From contig CANQVK010000001.1 of assembly GCA_947627275.1 (NCBI GenBank), positions 1 to 64,000 of the forward strand: DNA of 64,000 bases, in the 5' to 3' direction. Of this stretch, positions 1 through 9,068 are shown piece after piece. Position 1 is the stretch's first letter, and every line of letters begins with the position of its first letter. The notes beneath the pieces are model-generated. The model was not told the DNA's origin and ran no database searches. It saw only the letters and a list, made by a program, of their open reading frames with translations. The stretch is from an uncultured Ruminococcus sp. Lineage in GTDB: Bacteria; Bacillota; Clostridia; Oscillospirales; Ruminococcaceae. Position numbers and translations under genes: made by a program.

Positions 1-32
1 CTCTTAACCATTTTCTTTGTAGCTGCCATCAT
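1..32 (-). CDS. 5' end of an unidentified CDS (partial)
   Basis: A minus-strand reading frame begins with ATG at 32 (a second ATG follows at once at 29) and runs off the left edge after about ten codons, reading MMAATKKMVK. A GAGGTG ribosome-binding site lies at 44-39, six bases before the first ATG, which is the main reason to believe the start. Too little is present to assign a family. Confidence 0.5.
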   Translation of the reverse strand, partial: MMAATKKMVK

Positions 33-253
33 AATACACACCTCATAAACCTTTCTTCTATTTTACAAATCGTAATAAGTGATTTTTCTTTTTATTATTA
101 CGATCAGTATATTTTGTTTTATCGTTTTTGTTTCCGGAAGTTCTTGTTTTTCTCGTCCCTTCCATGATTCTATTATATCATTCCGCCCTCGGCATTAACA
201 CCCTAAAAATCCGAACTTTGCCATAAAAAATACGAGATGTATATCCAATTGAT

Positions 254-281
254 AAAAAGGAGCTTATTTAAGCTCCTTTTT
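254..281. terminator. Bidirectional rho-independent terminator-like hairpin
   Basis: A 13-bp perfect stem (254-266 with 269-281) has a two-base loop and A-runs and T-runs on its outer sides, so it could terminate on either strand. No complete gene in the window obviously uses it; it separates the truncated gene at the left edge from groESL. The 33-709 gap otherwise holds AT-rich sequence, one short repeat hairpin, and the groE promoter, operator and leader. Confidence 0.6.
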
Positions 282-335
282 ATACTTACGGTTTATTTTG
301 CTGCGATTATTTATTATTGGAAAATCATTTTCTTC

Positions 336-363
336 GTAGGGACACGTCACGCCGTGTCCCTAC
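336..363. repeat. GTAGGGACACG hairpin repeat module
   Basis: An 11-bp stem, GTAGGGACACG (336-346) with CGTGTCCCTAC (353-363). The same GGGACACGGC/GCCGTGTCCC module recurs inside larger palindromic elements at 5985-6004 and 61723-61742, and in degraded form at 24688-24711, 31733-31762 and 49520-49545. It is a dispersed intergenic repeat, here present alone. Confidence 0.7.
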
Positions 364-525
364 AAAATATTGAATTTCAGACAGTGATTCCGAAACGCAT
401 AATTATATTCGCCGCTTTAGTCTGACAACATTGACTTTTCATGGGGCGGCGTTCGTATTATTCACTATATTTTAAGCATTACATAGTGAAAAATTATATA
501 TATTTCTGAAAATTACAAATACCTC

Positions 526-558
526 TTGATTTTATAGAAAAAGGTGGTAAAATATAAT
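526..558 (+). promoter_or_regulatory. groESL promoter
   Basis: TTGATT at 526-531 can serve as -35. The -10 may be TAAAAT (548-553, 16-base spacer) or the downstream TATAAT (553-558, longer spacer). The CIRCE operator begins at the end of this promoter, the usual arrangement for HrcA repression of groE. Which -10 is used cannot be settled from sequence. Confidence 0.55.
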
Positions 559-584
559 TAGCACTCATAAACTAAGAGTGCTAA
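558..584 (+). promoter_or_regulatory. CIRCE operator (HrcA binding site)
   Basis: TTAGCACTC (558-566), nine bases, GAGTGCTAA (576-584): an exact match to the CIRCE consensus. In Firmicutes the HrcA repressor binds this element and is released on heat shock, so groES and groEL here are almost certainly HrcA-controlled heat-shock genes. hrcA itself is not in the window. Confidence 0.97.
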
Positions 585-587
585 GAC

Positions 588-686
588 GGCGAGTCGCCGC
601 AGACATCGCCGACCGTGTGATCGGATACGAAAAACATCAACAAAGGCAGCAATGCCTTAAACCAAACAGAAGCATTATCGCTTCTG
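588..686 (+). other. groES 5' leader with three small hairpins
   Basis: Between CIRCE and the groES ribosome-binding site (697-702) the leader has three compact hairpins: GGCGA/TCGCC (588-598), AAGGCA-GCAA-TGCCTT with a GNRA tetraloop (643-658), and CAGAAGC/GCTTCTG (667-686). They end before the AGGAGG, so they do not obviously hide it; mRNA stabilisation or thermosensing is only a possibility. Confidence 0.45.
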
Positions 687-694
687 AATAATAA

Positions 695-982
<288 letters not shown>

Positions 983-1029
983 TCGCAGCATCGGGAACAA
1001 ATTCCGAATAATATATAATAAAGGAGTAA

Positions 1030-2664
<1,635 letters not shown>

Positions 2665-2727
2665 GCGGCGAGTATAGTTACCTCTCTGACAAGAATCACA
2701 AAGAAACAAAATCTCCGCTAAAAAGCA

Positions 2728-2766
2728 ACGGCGAACCCGATTTTTTGGGTTCGCCGTATTTTTTTC
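2728..2766 (+). terminator. groESL rho-independent terminator
   Basis: An 11-bp perfect GC-rich stem (2728-2738 with 2747-2757), its loop mostly T, followed by a run of T from 2759. It ends the groESL transcript and insulates the convergent minus-strand gene at 2785. Confidence 0.93.
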
Positions 2767-2784
2767 AGTAAAAACGAAAAGCTG

Positions 2785-3102
2785 TTAAGAATTTTTTCTG
2801 CATAAAAATAAGCAATTTAAACAGATACTTCTTGTCGTACATAAATTTATCAAATCATAATCCTCTTTTTCCAGTAAACTACCCAAACATTCCTCATCTT
2901 CCTCATTAAGGTCAAATAATTCTCCGCAGTTCTCGCAGCTCATAAAATATACGCCCTTTTCGTAATTATCCATTGCATTTACAGCACATTTTCCGCATAG
3001 CTTTTTTTGAAAATTTGAATAAGGCATAATATATTCGTCCGCAAATTCCCTTTCTGCTTCTTCCTCGGAAAAAATTTTTCCGCAGCTCTCACACTTCTGC
3101 AT
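2785..3102 (-). CDS. Small cysteine-rich, probably zinc-binding protein
   Basis: A 105-residue acidic protein with four CxxC knuckles: CESC at residues 4-7, CGKC near 37-40, CENC near 56-59, and CLNCLFLC near the C-terminus. This pattern suggests one or two zinc-ribbon sites. There is no signal peptide or membrane segment, so it is probably cytosolic. The start is supported by a GAAAAGAGATG stretch just upstream. It stands alone, convergent with groESL and divergent from the XRE regulator at 3267. I do not recognise a named family. Confidence 0.7.
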   Translation of the reverse strand: MQKCESCGKIFSEEEAEREFADEYIMPYSNFQKKLCGKCAVNAMDNYEKGVYFMSCENCGELFDLNEEDEECLGSLLEKEDYDLINLCTTRSICLNCLFLCRKNS

Positions 3103-3206
3103 ATCATCATCTCTTTTCCATAAACATCATTTTTGACGTTATGATAATTATAACATCTTATTAGCTGTTTGTCAATACATCATTTATGTTGTAAACTGAA
3201 ATTACA

Positions 3207-3236
3207 CTACCTACAGTTTAATAAAACTACAGATAG
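3207..3236. promoter_or_regulatory. Operator-like inverted repeat upstream of XRE regulator
   Basis: CTACCTACAGTTT (3207-3219) and AAACTACAGATAG (3224-3236) form a 13-base imperfect inverted repeat with 10 matching positions around a 4-base centre. It lies 30 bases upstream of the regulator at 3267 and may be its autoregulatory site. Its half-site AACTACAGAT closely resembles AACTATAGAT in the operator region at 13979-13988. Confidence 0.5.
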
Positions 3237-3266
3237 CGAATATATGATCAGGAATGGTGTTGTTTT

Positions 3267-3608
3267 ATGCAGAATAACTTATGTCTCTACCCAAACTTAG
3301 TTAAAGCCCGAAAAAGCGCATGCACCCAATATGAGCTTGCCGATCTCATCGGTATATCTCAGCAGGAAATAAGCCGTTACGAGCGCGGAATAACCAAAGC
3401 TCCCATAAACTATATAAAAGATGTTGCAGAGATATGTAATGTCAGCGTTGATTATATTCTCGGACTTTCCAGAGATACGTCTGATATGTTGTCACAGAAG
3501 CATTTTGAACTGCTGGAGCTTTTCGATAAGCTTAATTCCGAAAACAAAATAAAGCTTATCGAAAGAGCCGAGGCTCTGCTCGATATTCAGAATACAAAGT
3601 GCGACTGA
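3267..3608 (+). CDS. XRE-family helix-turn-helix transcriptional regulator
   Basis: A 113-residue protein with an N-terminal HTH_3 (Cro/C1) domain at about residues 9-66: the recognition region reads TQYELADLIGISQQEISRYERG, and the domain closes with the typical VSVDYILGLS. The C-terminal 45 residues are helical and may mediate dimerisation. AGGAATGGTG upstream gives a modest ribosome-binding site. A second regulator of the same architecture follows at 3734 but with its own upstream repeats, so the two are probably separately controlled. Targets are unknown. Confidence 0.88.
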   Translation: MQNNLCLYPNLVKARKSACTQYELADLIGISQQEISRYERGITKAPINYIKDVAEICNVSVDYILGLSRDTSDMLSQKHFELLELFDKLNSENKIKLIERAEALLDIQNTKCD

Positions 3609-3653
3609 ACGTGCACAAAAAAACACAACAAGGTGTTTTCAATGAAAAATCAT

Positions 3654-3690
3654 AACACATAATTGTAAAAAAAGCCAACACAAAATTGTG
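3654..3690. promoter_or_regulatory. Tandem operator-like repeats upstream of second XRE regulator
   Basis: AACACATAATTGT (3654-3666) and AACACAAAATTGT (3677-3689) are near-identical direct repeats 23 bases apart, roughly two helical turns. The second contains the perfect palindrome CACAA-AA-TTGTG (3679-3690). They precede the regulator at 3734 and differ from the repeat in front of the first regulator, which suggests a different binding specificity. Confidence 0.5.
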
Positions 3691-3733
3691 CTATATGATA
3701 AAATAATAAAAACACGATTTTGAGGTTGACTTT

Positions 3734-4066
3734 ATGAAAAACTATGATAGAGTGCGGAATCTGCGTGAGGATTCGGACTATACCCAGAAGCAGACCGCTG
3801 AAAAGCTTTTTCTGCATCTTACTCAATACCGTCGTTACGAATGCGGCGAAAGCGAAATACCGTTAAATATAGCAATAAATATCGCGAAGCTTTACGGCGT
3901 TTCGCTCGATTATCTTGTCGGCTTGTCCGATGTCAGGAAAATAATGAACAAGTCGTCTTTGAGCGATACGGAAATAGAGCTTATTGAAAAATTCCGAAAG
4001 CTCAGCCGTACAGCTCAGGGCAGACTGCTCGAAAGAGCCGACGTCCTGCTTGATAAACCGAATTAA
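3734..4066 (+). CDS. XRE-family helix-turn-helix transcriptional regulator
   Basis: A 110-residue paralogue of the upstream regulator: HTH_3 domain at about residues 8-65 and the closing GVSLDYLVGLS, then a C-terminal helical tail whose LLERADVLLD matches LIERAEALLD of the upstream protein. The recognition helix differs (LFLHLTQYRRYE in place of IGISQQEISRYE), consistent with a different operator. The start follows a TGAGG site. It may have arisen by tandem duplication. No adjacent structural gene indicates its target. Confidence 0.86.
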   Translation: MKNYDRVRNLREDSDYTQKQTAEKLFLHLTQYRRYECGESEIPLNIAINIAKLYGVSLDYLVGLSDVRKIMNKSSLSDTEIELIEKFRKLSRTAQGRLLERADVLLDKPN

Positions 4067-4091
4067 GACAGCAATTTCAAATTCGCAGTTT

Positions 4092-4397
4092 TATACTTGC
4101 CTATATTGCAAACACTATCAACAACTTAAGCAGGGGGACTCTGTCCCCCTGCACCCCCTGCCAAAGGGGTGACCCCTTTGGAATCCCAGTTGTCATAAAT
4201 TTACCTGTATAAAGCCGCCTTATTTATTTGTAAACTTAAGTTTGCATGGCTTTATACAGGTAAATTTACGATATTGGGTTCTAATAGTTACCTCTCTGAC
4301 AAAAGTGAAGGGTAACAGAATACTCTTAAGTTGTAGACAATGATATTGCAAAATATCCATATCTTTCGGCTAAAATTTTGCAATATGGGCAAGTATA
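4092..4397. mobile_element. MITE-A copy interrupted by a MITE-B insertion
   Basis: The outer inverted repeats are TATACTTGCCTATATTGCAA (from 4092) and its complement ending at 4397 (TTTTGCAATATGGGCAAGTATA region). Between them sits a complete family-B element at 4113-4342. Removing B leaves a short family-A element. The 10-base sequence ATATTGCAAA occurs on both sides of B (4103-4112 and 4343-4352), which is the expected target duplication. The gap 4067-4495 holds little else besides the esterase promoter. Confidence 0.85.
4113..4342. mobile_element. MITE-B copy 1 with private 21-bp palindrome
   Basis: Ends are CACTATCAACAACTTAAG (4113-4130) and the complement of CATTGTCTACAACTTAAG (4325-4342), 15 of 18 matching. 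The interior starts with the hairpins GCAGGGGGAC/GTCCCCCTGC and CAAAGGGG/CCCCTTTG, followed by a perfect 21-bp inverted repeat (4196-4216 with 4248-4268) whose sequence is not shared with the other copies. It encodes no protein. Flanked by the 10-bp duplication ATATTGCAAA. Confidence 0.85.
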
Positions 4398-4433
4398 ATG
4401 GAAAACTTTATAATTATTGTTCATATAAAAAAC

Positions 4434-4463
4434 TTGATTTTTTATGTGATAATATGTTATAAT
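4434..4463 (+). promoter_or_regulatory. Promoter of dockerin SGNH esterase gene
   Basis: TTGATT (4434-4439), 18-base spacer, TATAAT (4458-4463). Transcription would begin near 4470, which rules out the in-frame ATG at 4466 and supports the start at 4496. Confidence 0.75.
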
Positions 4464-4495
4464 TTATGTATCTTCTTAAAAAGGAGTTAATTATA

Positions 4496-5884
4496 ATGAA
4501 AAATTCTCTCAAAAAAATTCTGTCGGCATTTTCGGCGGTCTCGACCGCCGCTGTCTCGCTTAATATTCTTACCGCCTCAGCCGACGTTATCCCCAACCCC
4601 GTAATAAGCCGCAACTGTCCCGTATACTCGGGTACGGCAGGTCAGCCCGCGGCGGCAAACGATGAACATTATTTCTCATTCTGCTTCATGACTGCCCCCG
4701 ATTACCTTGCCTACGACCTTTCAGCCGTTCCCGAAGAAGAACGAAAACAGGTCGCTGCCGTCTGGTACAACACAAGCTCCTACGACTATATAGGCGATTA
4801 CAAAAGCCGCAATATGGAACCCTCCGACTATACTATAGAAGTCAACGCTGCTCCCGGCGGAGAATATCCGTCCGACGGCTGGGAGGTCGTTGAGACTGTA
4901 GAGGGCAACACGCTCAGTTCCCGTCAGCACATCGTAAATATGGAGGGCTATAACTGGATACGCCTTAATATTTCAAAAGCGGACGATTCCGAGGGAAAGC
5001 AGGCAAGCGTCAATTTCGATATTCACAACGTTTCCGAAGGAATATCCGACAGTTGGCTGTTTCTTGGTGATTCCATTACGGCTGGCGGCATGAACAACTG
5101 CTACGGCACAGGCTTCGCAACACACATCAACACCATTGACAGCCGCTACTTCCCGATACAGGAAAACGGCGGAATAGGCGGTATACGCAGTATTGATGGC
5201 AGAGAAAACATCGACCGCTGGCTTTCAGTCTCCCCTGCAAAATACGTCAGCATTGCCTACGGTACAAACGACTGCTGGGGCAATCCAAACGCTGCCGACG
5301 CCTATTACGAAAACACCAAATACATGATAGACGCAATTTTGGCGGCGGATAAAGTCCCCGTACTGCCGAAGATACCAGCTTCCACAAATAAGGACGTTAT
5401 GGACAACGTACCGATCTATAATGCGGTCATAGACCGTCTTTATGATGAATACGGCGACAAGCTCGTAAAAGGTCCCGACTTTGAAGCTTTCTTTAAAGCG
5501 AACCCCGATCACCTCAGCGGAGACGGCGTTCATCCCTCGGACGTCGGCTATGCGGCAATGCGTGAAGAATGGGCAAGGCTTATGTACGAAAGCGTGTATA
5601 AGAGCGATAATCCGAAGCCTACAGAGGTTCAGACCGAACCTTCTACAGACGATACGCCCGTAGTTGTCTACGGCGACGCAAACTGCGACGGAGATGTAAC
5701 TATCGCAGATTCAACGGCTATTTTGCAGGCTCTCGGCAATCCCGACAAGTACGGACTTTCGGAACAGGGCGCAAAAAATGCCGACTGCTGCAATACCGGC
5801 GACGGTGTTCTCCCCTCAGACGCTCTGGCAATTCAAAAAATAGACGCAAAGCTGATAACCTCACTCCCCGCAACGGATAACTGA
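4496..5884 (+). CDS. Cellulosomal SGNH/GDSL esterase with type I dockerin
   Basis: A 462-residue secreted protein. A signal peptide (about 1-29, ending TASA) is followed by an N-terminal beta-rich region, then an SGNH hydrolase domain: GDS with nucleophile Ser193, a glycine block GGIGG, GTND at 256-259, and DGVHPS with Asp343 and His346 of the catalytic triad. Residues about 390-455 are a dockerin with two calcium-loop segments (GDANCDGDVTIADS and a second degenerate one). SGNH enzymes of this kind usually remove acetyl groups from plant polysaccharides such as xylan or pectin; the exact substrate is inferred. The dockerin implies docking onto a cellulosome scaffoldin. AAGGAG at 4481-4486 decides the start. 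Confidence 0.9.
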   Translation: MKNSLKKILSAFSAVSTAAVSLNILTASADVIPNPVISRNCPVYSGTAGQPAAANDEHYFSFCFMTAPDYLAYDLSAVPEEERKQVAAVWYNTSSYDYIGDYKSRNMEPSDYTIEVNAAPGGEYPSDGWEVVETVEGNTLSSRQHIVNMEGYNWIRLNISKADDSEGKQASVNFDIHNVSEGISDSWLFLGDSITAGGMNNCYGTGFATHINTIDSRYFPIQENGGIGGIRSIDGRENIDRWLSVSPAKYVSIAYGTNDCWGNPNAADAYYENTKYMIDAILAADKVPVLPKIPASTNKDVMDNVPIYNAVIDRLYDEYGDKLVKGPDFEAFFKANPDHLSGDGVHPSDVGYAAMREEWARLMYESVYKSDNPKPTEVQTEPSTDDTPVVVYGDANCDGDVTIADSTAILQALGNPDKYGLSEQGAKNADCCNTGDGVLPSDALAIQKIDAKLITSLPATDN

Positions 5885-5908
5885 TCGCCTTGATTTTATA
5901 TACTAAAA

Positions 5909-5948
5909 ATCCCCCTTTGACTGTAAGCTTCAAAGGGGGATCGGTTTT
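5909..5948 (+). terminator. Terminator of the esterase gene
   Basis: ATCCCCCTTTGA (5909-5920) pairs perfectly with TCAAAGGGGGAT (5930-5941), followed by CGGTTTT. It lies 25 bases after the stop codon. Confidence 0.85.
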
Positions 5949-5953
5949 AAAAA

Positions 5954-6309
5954 CACCATTTACAACTTAGAGCCTGTTTAGTAGGGACACGGCGTGCCGT
6001 GTCCGCACTAAGGGAACGCCCTCTCTTGCAGGGCGTTCCCTCTCCAAAACCAGTTCCGTGAACTGGTTTTGGATTCACCCTTTGCGGAGCGCTTAACGCT
6101 ATGCAGGGCTTTGATTCTCACCTGTCGGCTCGGTCGGTGCTTCTGCTTCGCAGATGTGTCCACTGGACACCCGCACCCCCGCACCCCACCAGAGGCGCTG
6201 CCTCTGGACTCCGCCAAAGGGACACCGTCCCTTTGGAATCCCAATGTTAGTCCACTTAAATTAATGACAGTGTGGAGAATAGCGTCCCCCACTAAAGTTG
6301 ATGACAATG
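5954..6309. mobile_element. Long MITE-B variant made of concatenated hairpins
   Basis: The left end CACCATTTACAACTTAGAG is a diverged family-B end; the right side has two such ends (6255-6272 and 6292-6309). The interior is a string of hairpins: GGACACGGC/GCCGTGTCC (5985-6004), a GGGAACGCCC stem, an ACCAGTTC/GAACTGGT stem, a CCAGAGGC/GCCTCTGG stem and AAAGGGAC/GTCCCTTT. Flanks GTTTTAAAAA (5944-5953) and ATTTTTAAAA (6310-6319) agree at 8 of 10 positions, suggesting an aged 10-bp target duplication. Much of the interior is shared with 61686-61976. Confidence 0.75.
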
Positions 6310-6319
6310 ATTTTTAAAA

Positions 6320-8134
6320 TTACATTGTCACTACGAAGCATATGCTCCTGCCCTCCTGATTCTCGACCTGCACCTTGAACTTATGCTTGTCGATAATAGA
6401 TTTCGCTATGGCAAGACCCAGTCCGTAGCCGCCCGTAGAACGGTTTCTCGATTCATCGCTGCGGTAGAAACGCTCGAACAGCTTATCGACCTCCTCCTCG
6501 CGTACTCCGCTGCCCGTATTGTAGACTGCAAGAACAGCTTTTCCGTCCTCTTTGGCAAGCGACACGCGAACCGTTCCACCGTCCTTTGAATATTTCAAAG
6601 CATTGTCGATGAATATTCCCGTCATCTGCTTGATATGCTGTTCGCTGCCGACAATTTTTATTCCGTCGTCCACATTCAGAACAAAATTCTTGCGGCTCTC
6701 AAACGCCTGACACTCAAAGGGCAGCGCAGCGTTTGTAACGGCTCGGCTGAGATCAAATTCGCAGGTGATAAACTCCCTCGCGCTGTTTTCAAGCCTTGTA
6801 AGGCTGAGCAGATCGTTTACAAGGACGTTCATTCTGTCCGTCTGATCCCGTATATAATTCAGCCATTTGTTGTCGCCTATCTCACCCGATAATACGTCCG
6901 CATTTGTCGAAATTACCGTGAGAGGCGTTTTCAGCTCGTGACTTGCGTCTGAAATAAACTGCTTCTGCTTCTCAAAAGTCTCTTTAAGCGGACGGACTAT
7001 AAGTCCGCTGAGAAAATACGCCGCCACCGAAAGAATAATCAGGCTCACCAAGCCGACTATGACCGTAGTACGATTAAGCTTGCGCATTATGCCCATTTCA
7101 GCCGTCCTGTCGGTCAAAACCACAAGCGTACCGTTATCCTTTTTTTCCGCACAGAAGCTCAGATTGCCGGTCATGCCCTCGGAATCCTTATCGTTAATTA
7201 TTTTGTCAAGATAATCCTGCGCCGTCTCCTCTGTCAGATCGTCATTGTTGAGAGCTGCGGCGTATTTGCCGTTTTCGTCAGCCATTATAACGAAAAATTC
7301 TATCGAACCCAAAGACTTAGGGACAGGCTCTCCGAAAGGCTCTCGTCCCATTCCGCCGTCCGGCGGCTGCGGAGGCGCTTCCTCCTCGGGGAAAGGCGAA
7401 TCGACTACTATCGTGTACCCGTTCAGAACAGGCACAAATACGTTGTCCGCAGTCGGCATAAAGCCGCCGTTCCCCCACATTGACCGCTCATCATCGCTAT
7501 CGTTATCGTTATTGTTTTCTTCTTTATCCCATTCGCCCCAGTTGTGCCAAGGATCGTGCCACGGATCACGCCAAGGATCGGGGCTTTGATCTTCGGGCGG
7601 CTGCCATTCTCCCCAATTTCCGCCGCCTCCCTGATCTTCGCGGGGAGGTCTTGTTTCGGGGGACGGTTCTGTCGGTCGGACAGGCTCGGTACGCCGCTGC
7701 TCCTGAGAACGTGTTTCACGGGGGGACGTGGTTTCCTTTGGCGGCTCTGTCTGCGCTATGGTCGCTTCCTCCTTCTGAATCGCCTGCACAGTCGTTTCGC
7801 CACTCCTCGGAGCCGCCGTAGTTTTTTCCGTATTTCGAGTTTGATTTTCCGCAGCAGTCTCGGCAGCAGCCGAGGTAACATTTTCTTCGGCGAAAGTCGG
7901 CGGTACATTCTCTTTTCTTGGCATGCCCGCCTTATGTCTGGGATTATTGAAAGTAAAGGTCGAAGTCTTATCGTCGTATTCAACGCCTGCCGCAACCTGC
8001 CTTAGCACAACGTTTGTCTGACGCTCCATAAGCGCGTCCATAATAATGTTTACCAAACTTAAAACGACTATAAATATGGCGATAAGTATTGCCGTAATAA
8101 TGCCGAAAAATTTAAGCTGAACCTTTCTGAACAA
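6320..8134 (-). CDS. Sensor histidine kinase with long Pro/Trp-rich extracellular region
   Basis: A 604-residue membrane kinase: TM1 at about residues 9-32, a long extracellular region (33-355), TM2 at about 357-380, then a HisKA domain with phosphoacceptor His399 in SDASHELKTPL and a HATPase_c domain (N-box Asn511, NTGSG 539-543, GYGLGLA 569-575). The extracellular part is low complexity: Thr/Glu/Pro-rich at 85-165, then a Trp-rich stretch containing WGEW, DPWRDPWHDPWH and WGEW again (174-202). It uses a TTG start; its GGGGGAG site overlaps the stop of the response regulator gene, implying translational coupling. The stimulus is unknown, probably at the cell envelope. Confidence 0.92.
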   Translation of the reverse strand: MFRKVQLKFFGIITAILIAIFIVVLSLVNIIMDALMERQTNVVLRQVAAGVEYDDKTSTFTFNNPRHKAGMPRKENVPPTFAEENVTSAAAETAAENQTRNTEKTTAAPRSGETTVQAIQKEEATIAQTEPPKETTSPRETRSQEQRRTEPVRPTEPSPETRPPREDQGGGGNWGEWQPPEDQSPDPWRDPWHDPWHNWGEWDKEENNNDNDSDDERSMWGNGGFMPTADNVFVPVLNGYTIVVDSPFPEEEAPPQPPDGGMGREPFGEPVPKSLGSIEFFVIMADENGKYAAALNNDDLTEETAQDYLDKIINDKDSEGMTGNLSFCAEKKDNGTLVVLTDRTAEMGIMRKLNRTTVIVGLVSLIILSVAAYFLSGLIVRPLKETFEKQKQFISDASHELKTPLTVISTNADVLSGEIGDNKWLNYIRDQTDRMNVLVNDLLSLTRLENSAREFITCEFDLSRAVTNAALPFECQAFESRKNFVLNVDDGIKIVGSEQHIKQMTGIFIDNALKYSKDGGTVRVSLAKEDGKAVLAVYNTGSGVREEEVDKLFERFYRSDESRNRSTGGYGLGLAIAKSIIDKHKFKVQVENQEGRSICFVVTM

Positions 8135-8145
8135 GCGGACTCCCC

Positions 8146-8814
8146 CTATTCCATAAAATATCCGATGCCACGGGCGGTTTTTATCTGTACCTCAGCGGCA
8201 ATAGCCGTAAGCTTTTTTCGGAGGAAGGATATGTAAACCTCTATATTATTGTACTCCACATCGCTCTCGCAGCCCCATATTTTCTCGATAATACGTTCCT
8301 TCGGCAGTATCTGTCCGGGATTTGCGATAAGCATTTCCATAACGTTGTACTCTTTCAGGCTGAGTTTAACATCGTTCCCTCCGCAACTGATGGAACAGGT
8401 ATTTTTACGCAGCTCAAGACCGTGGTATTCAAGGCGGTTTTCGTCCACTATTTCGCCCTTTCTGCGTGTCAGAGCGCGAACCCTTGCAAGAAGCTCCCCC
8501 GTCACAAAGGGCTTCGTCAAATAGTCGTCTGCGCCGCAGTCAAGGCCGTTTATTTTATCATCGACCTCGCTTTTGGCAGTCAGCAGAAGAACGGGCGTAT
8601 TTATTTTTTCCGTCCGAAGATTTTTCAGGACCTCGATGCCGTTCATGCCGGGCAACATTATATCCAGCAGAATGCAGTCGTAAATCCCTGTAAGCGCATT
8701 GTCAAGCCCGTCAATGCCGTTGTTAAAGACATCTACGGAATACATGCTTCTTTTCAGCAGCTCCGACAAAGCGTCGGCAAGCTGGATCTCGTCCTCTATA
8801 ACAAGTATTTTCAT
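8146..8814 (-). CDS. OmpR-family response regulator
   Basis: A 222-residue regulator with an N-terminal receiver domain (acidic pocket Glu7-Asp8, phosphoacceptor Asp51, then LPGMNG, and Lys in KPF) and a C-terminal winged-helix DNA-binding domain with the characteristic EVYISFLRKKL segment. AGGAGG at 8827-8822 is seven bases from the ATG at 8814 and decides that start over an in-frame ATG 27 bases upstream. It is the first gene of an operon with the histidine kinase at 6320-8134, so the two form a cognate pair. Targets are not evident. Confidence 0.94.
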   Translation of the reverse strand: MKILVIEDEIQLADALSELLKRSMYSVDVFNNGIDGLDNALTGIYDCILLDIMLPGMNGIEVLKNLRTEKINTPVLLLTAKSEVDDKINGLDCGADDYLTKPFVTGELLARVRALTRRKGEIVDENRLEYHGLELRKNTCSISCGGNDVKLSLKEYNVMEMLIANPGQILPKERIIEKIWGCESDVEYNNIEVYISFLRKKLTAIAAEVQIKTARGIGYFME

Positions 8815-8970
8815 ATAACGACCTCCTACAAACAGACCCATGCTTTTATTATATCATAATAGCTTTAAATAACCTTAAAATTATACTAAAATTAAATGTT
8901 TTATTTTATAGAATTTTGCGTCGATTTTTTGTGCATAATAACAAAAATATTATAAAACTATAAACAAATA

Positions 8971-8999
8971 TTGACTAAGATTTGGATTTGTGATAAAAT
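8971..8999 (+). promoter_or_regulatory. Promoter of the 9069 gene
   Basis: TTGACT (8971-8976), 17-base spacer, TAAAAT (8994-8999), about 70 bases upstream of the start codon. Confidence 0.7.
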
Positions 9000-9068
9000 T
9001 GTATTGAGTAAATTTACGCAGAGCTACGTCTCTTGCATTTAATTATCTGAATAAAAGGGGTTCGCATT

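Noticed and set aside
237-425. Small ORF upstream of groES
   Set aside because: It runs through a terminator hairpin and a dispersed repeat; no ribosome-binding site.
4092-4397. CRISPR-like repeats
   Set aside because: The repeats are inverted, not regularly spaced direct repeats, and no cas genes are present.
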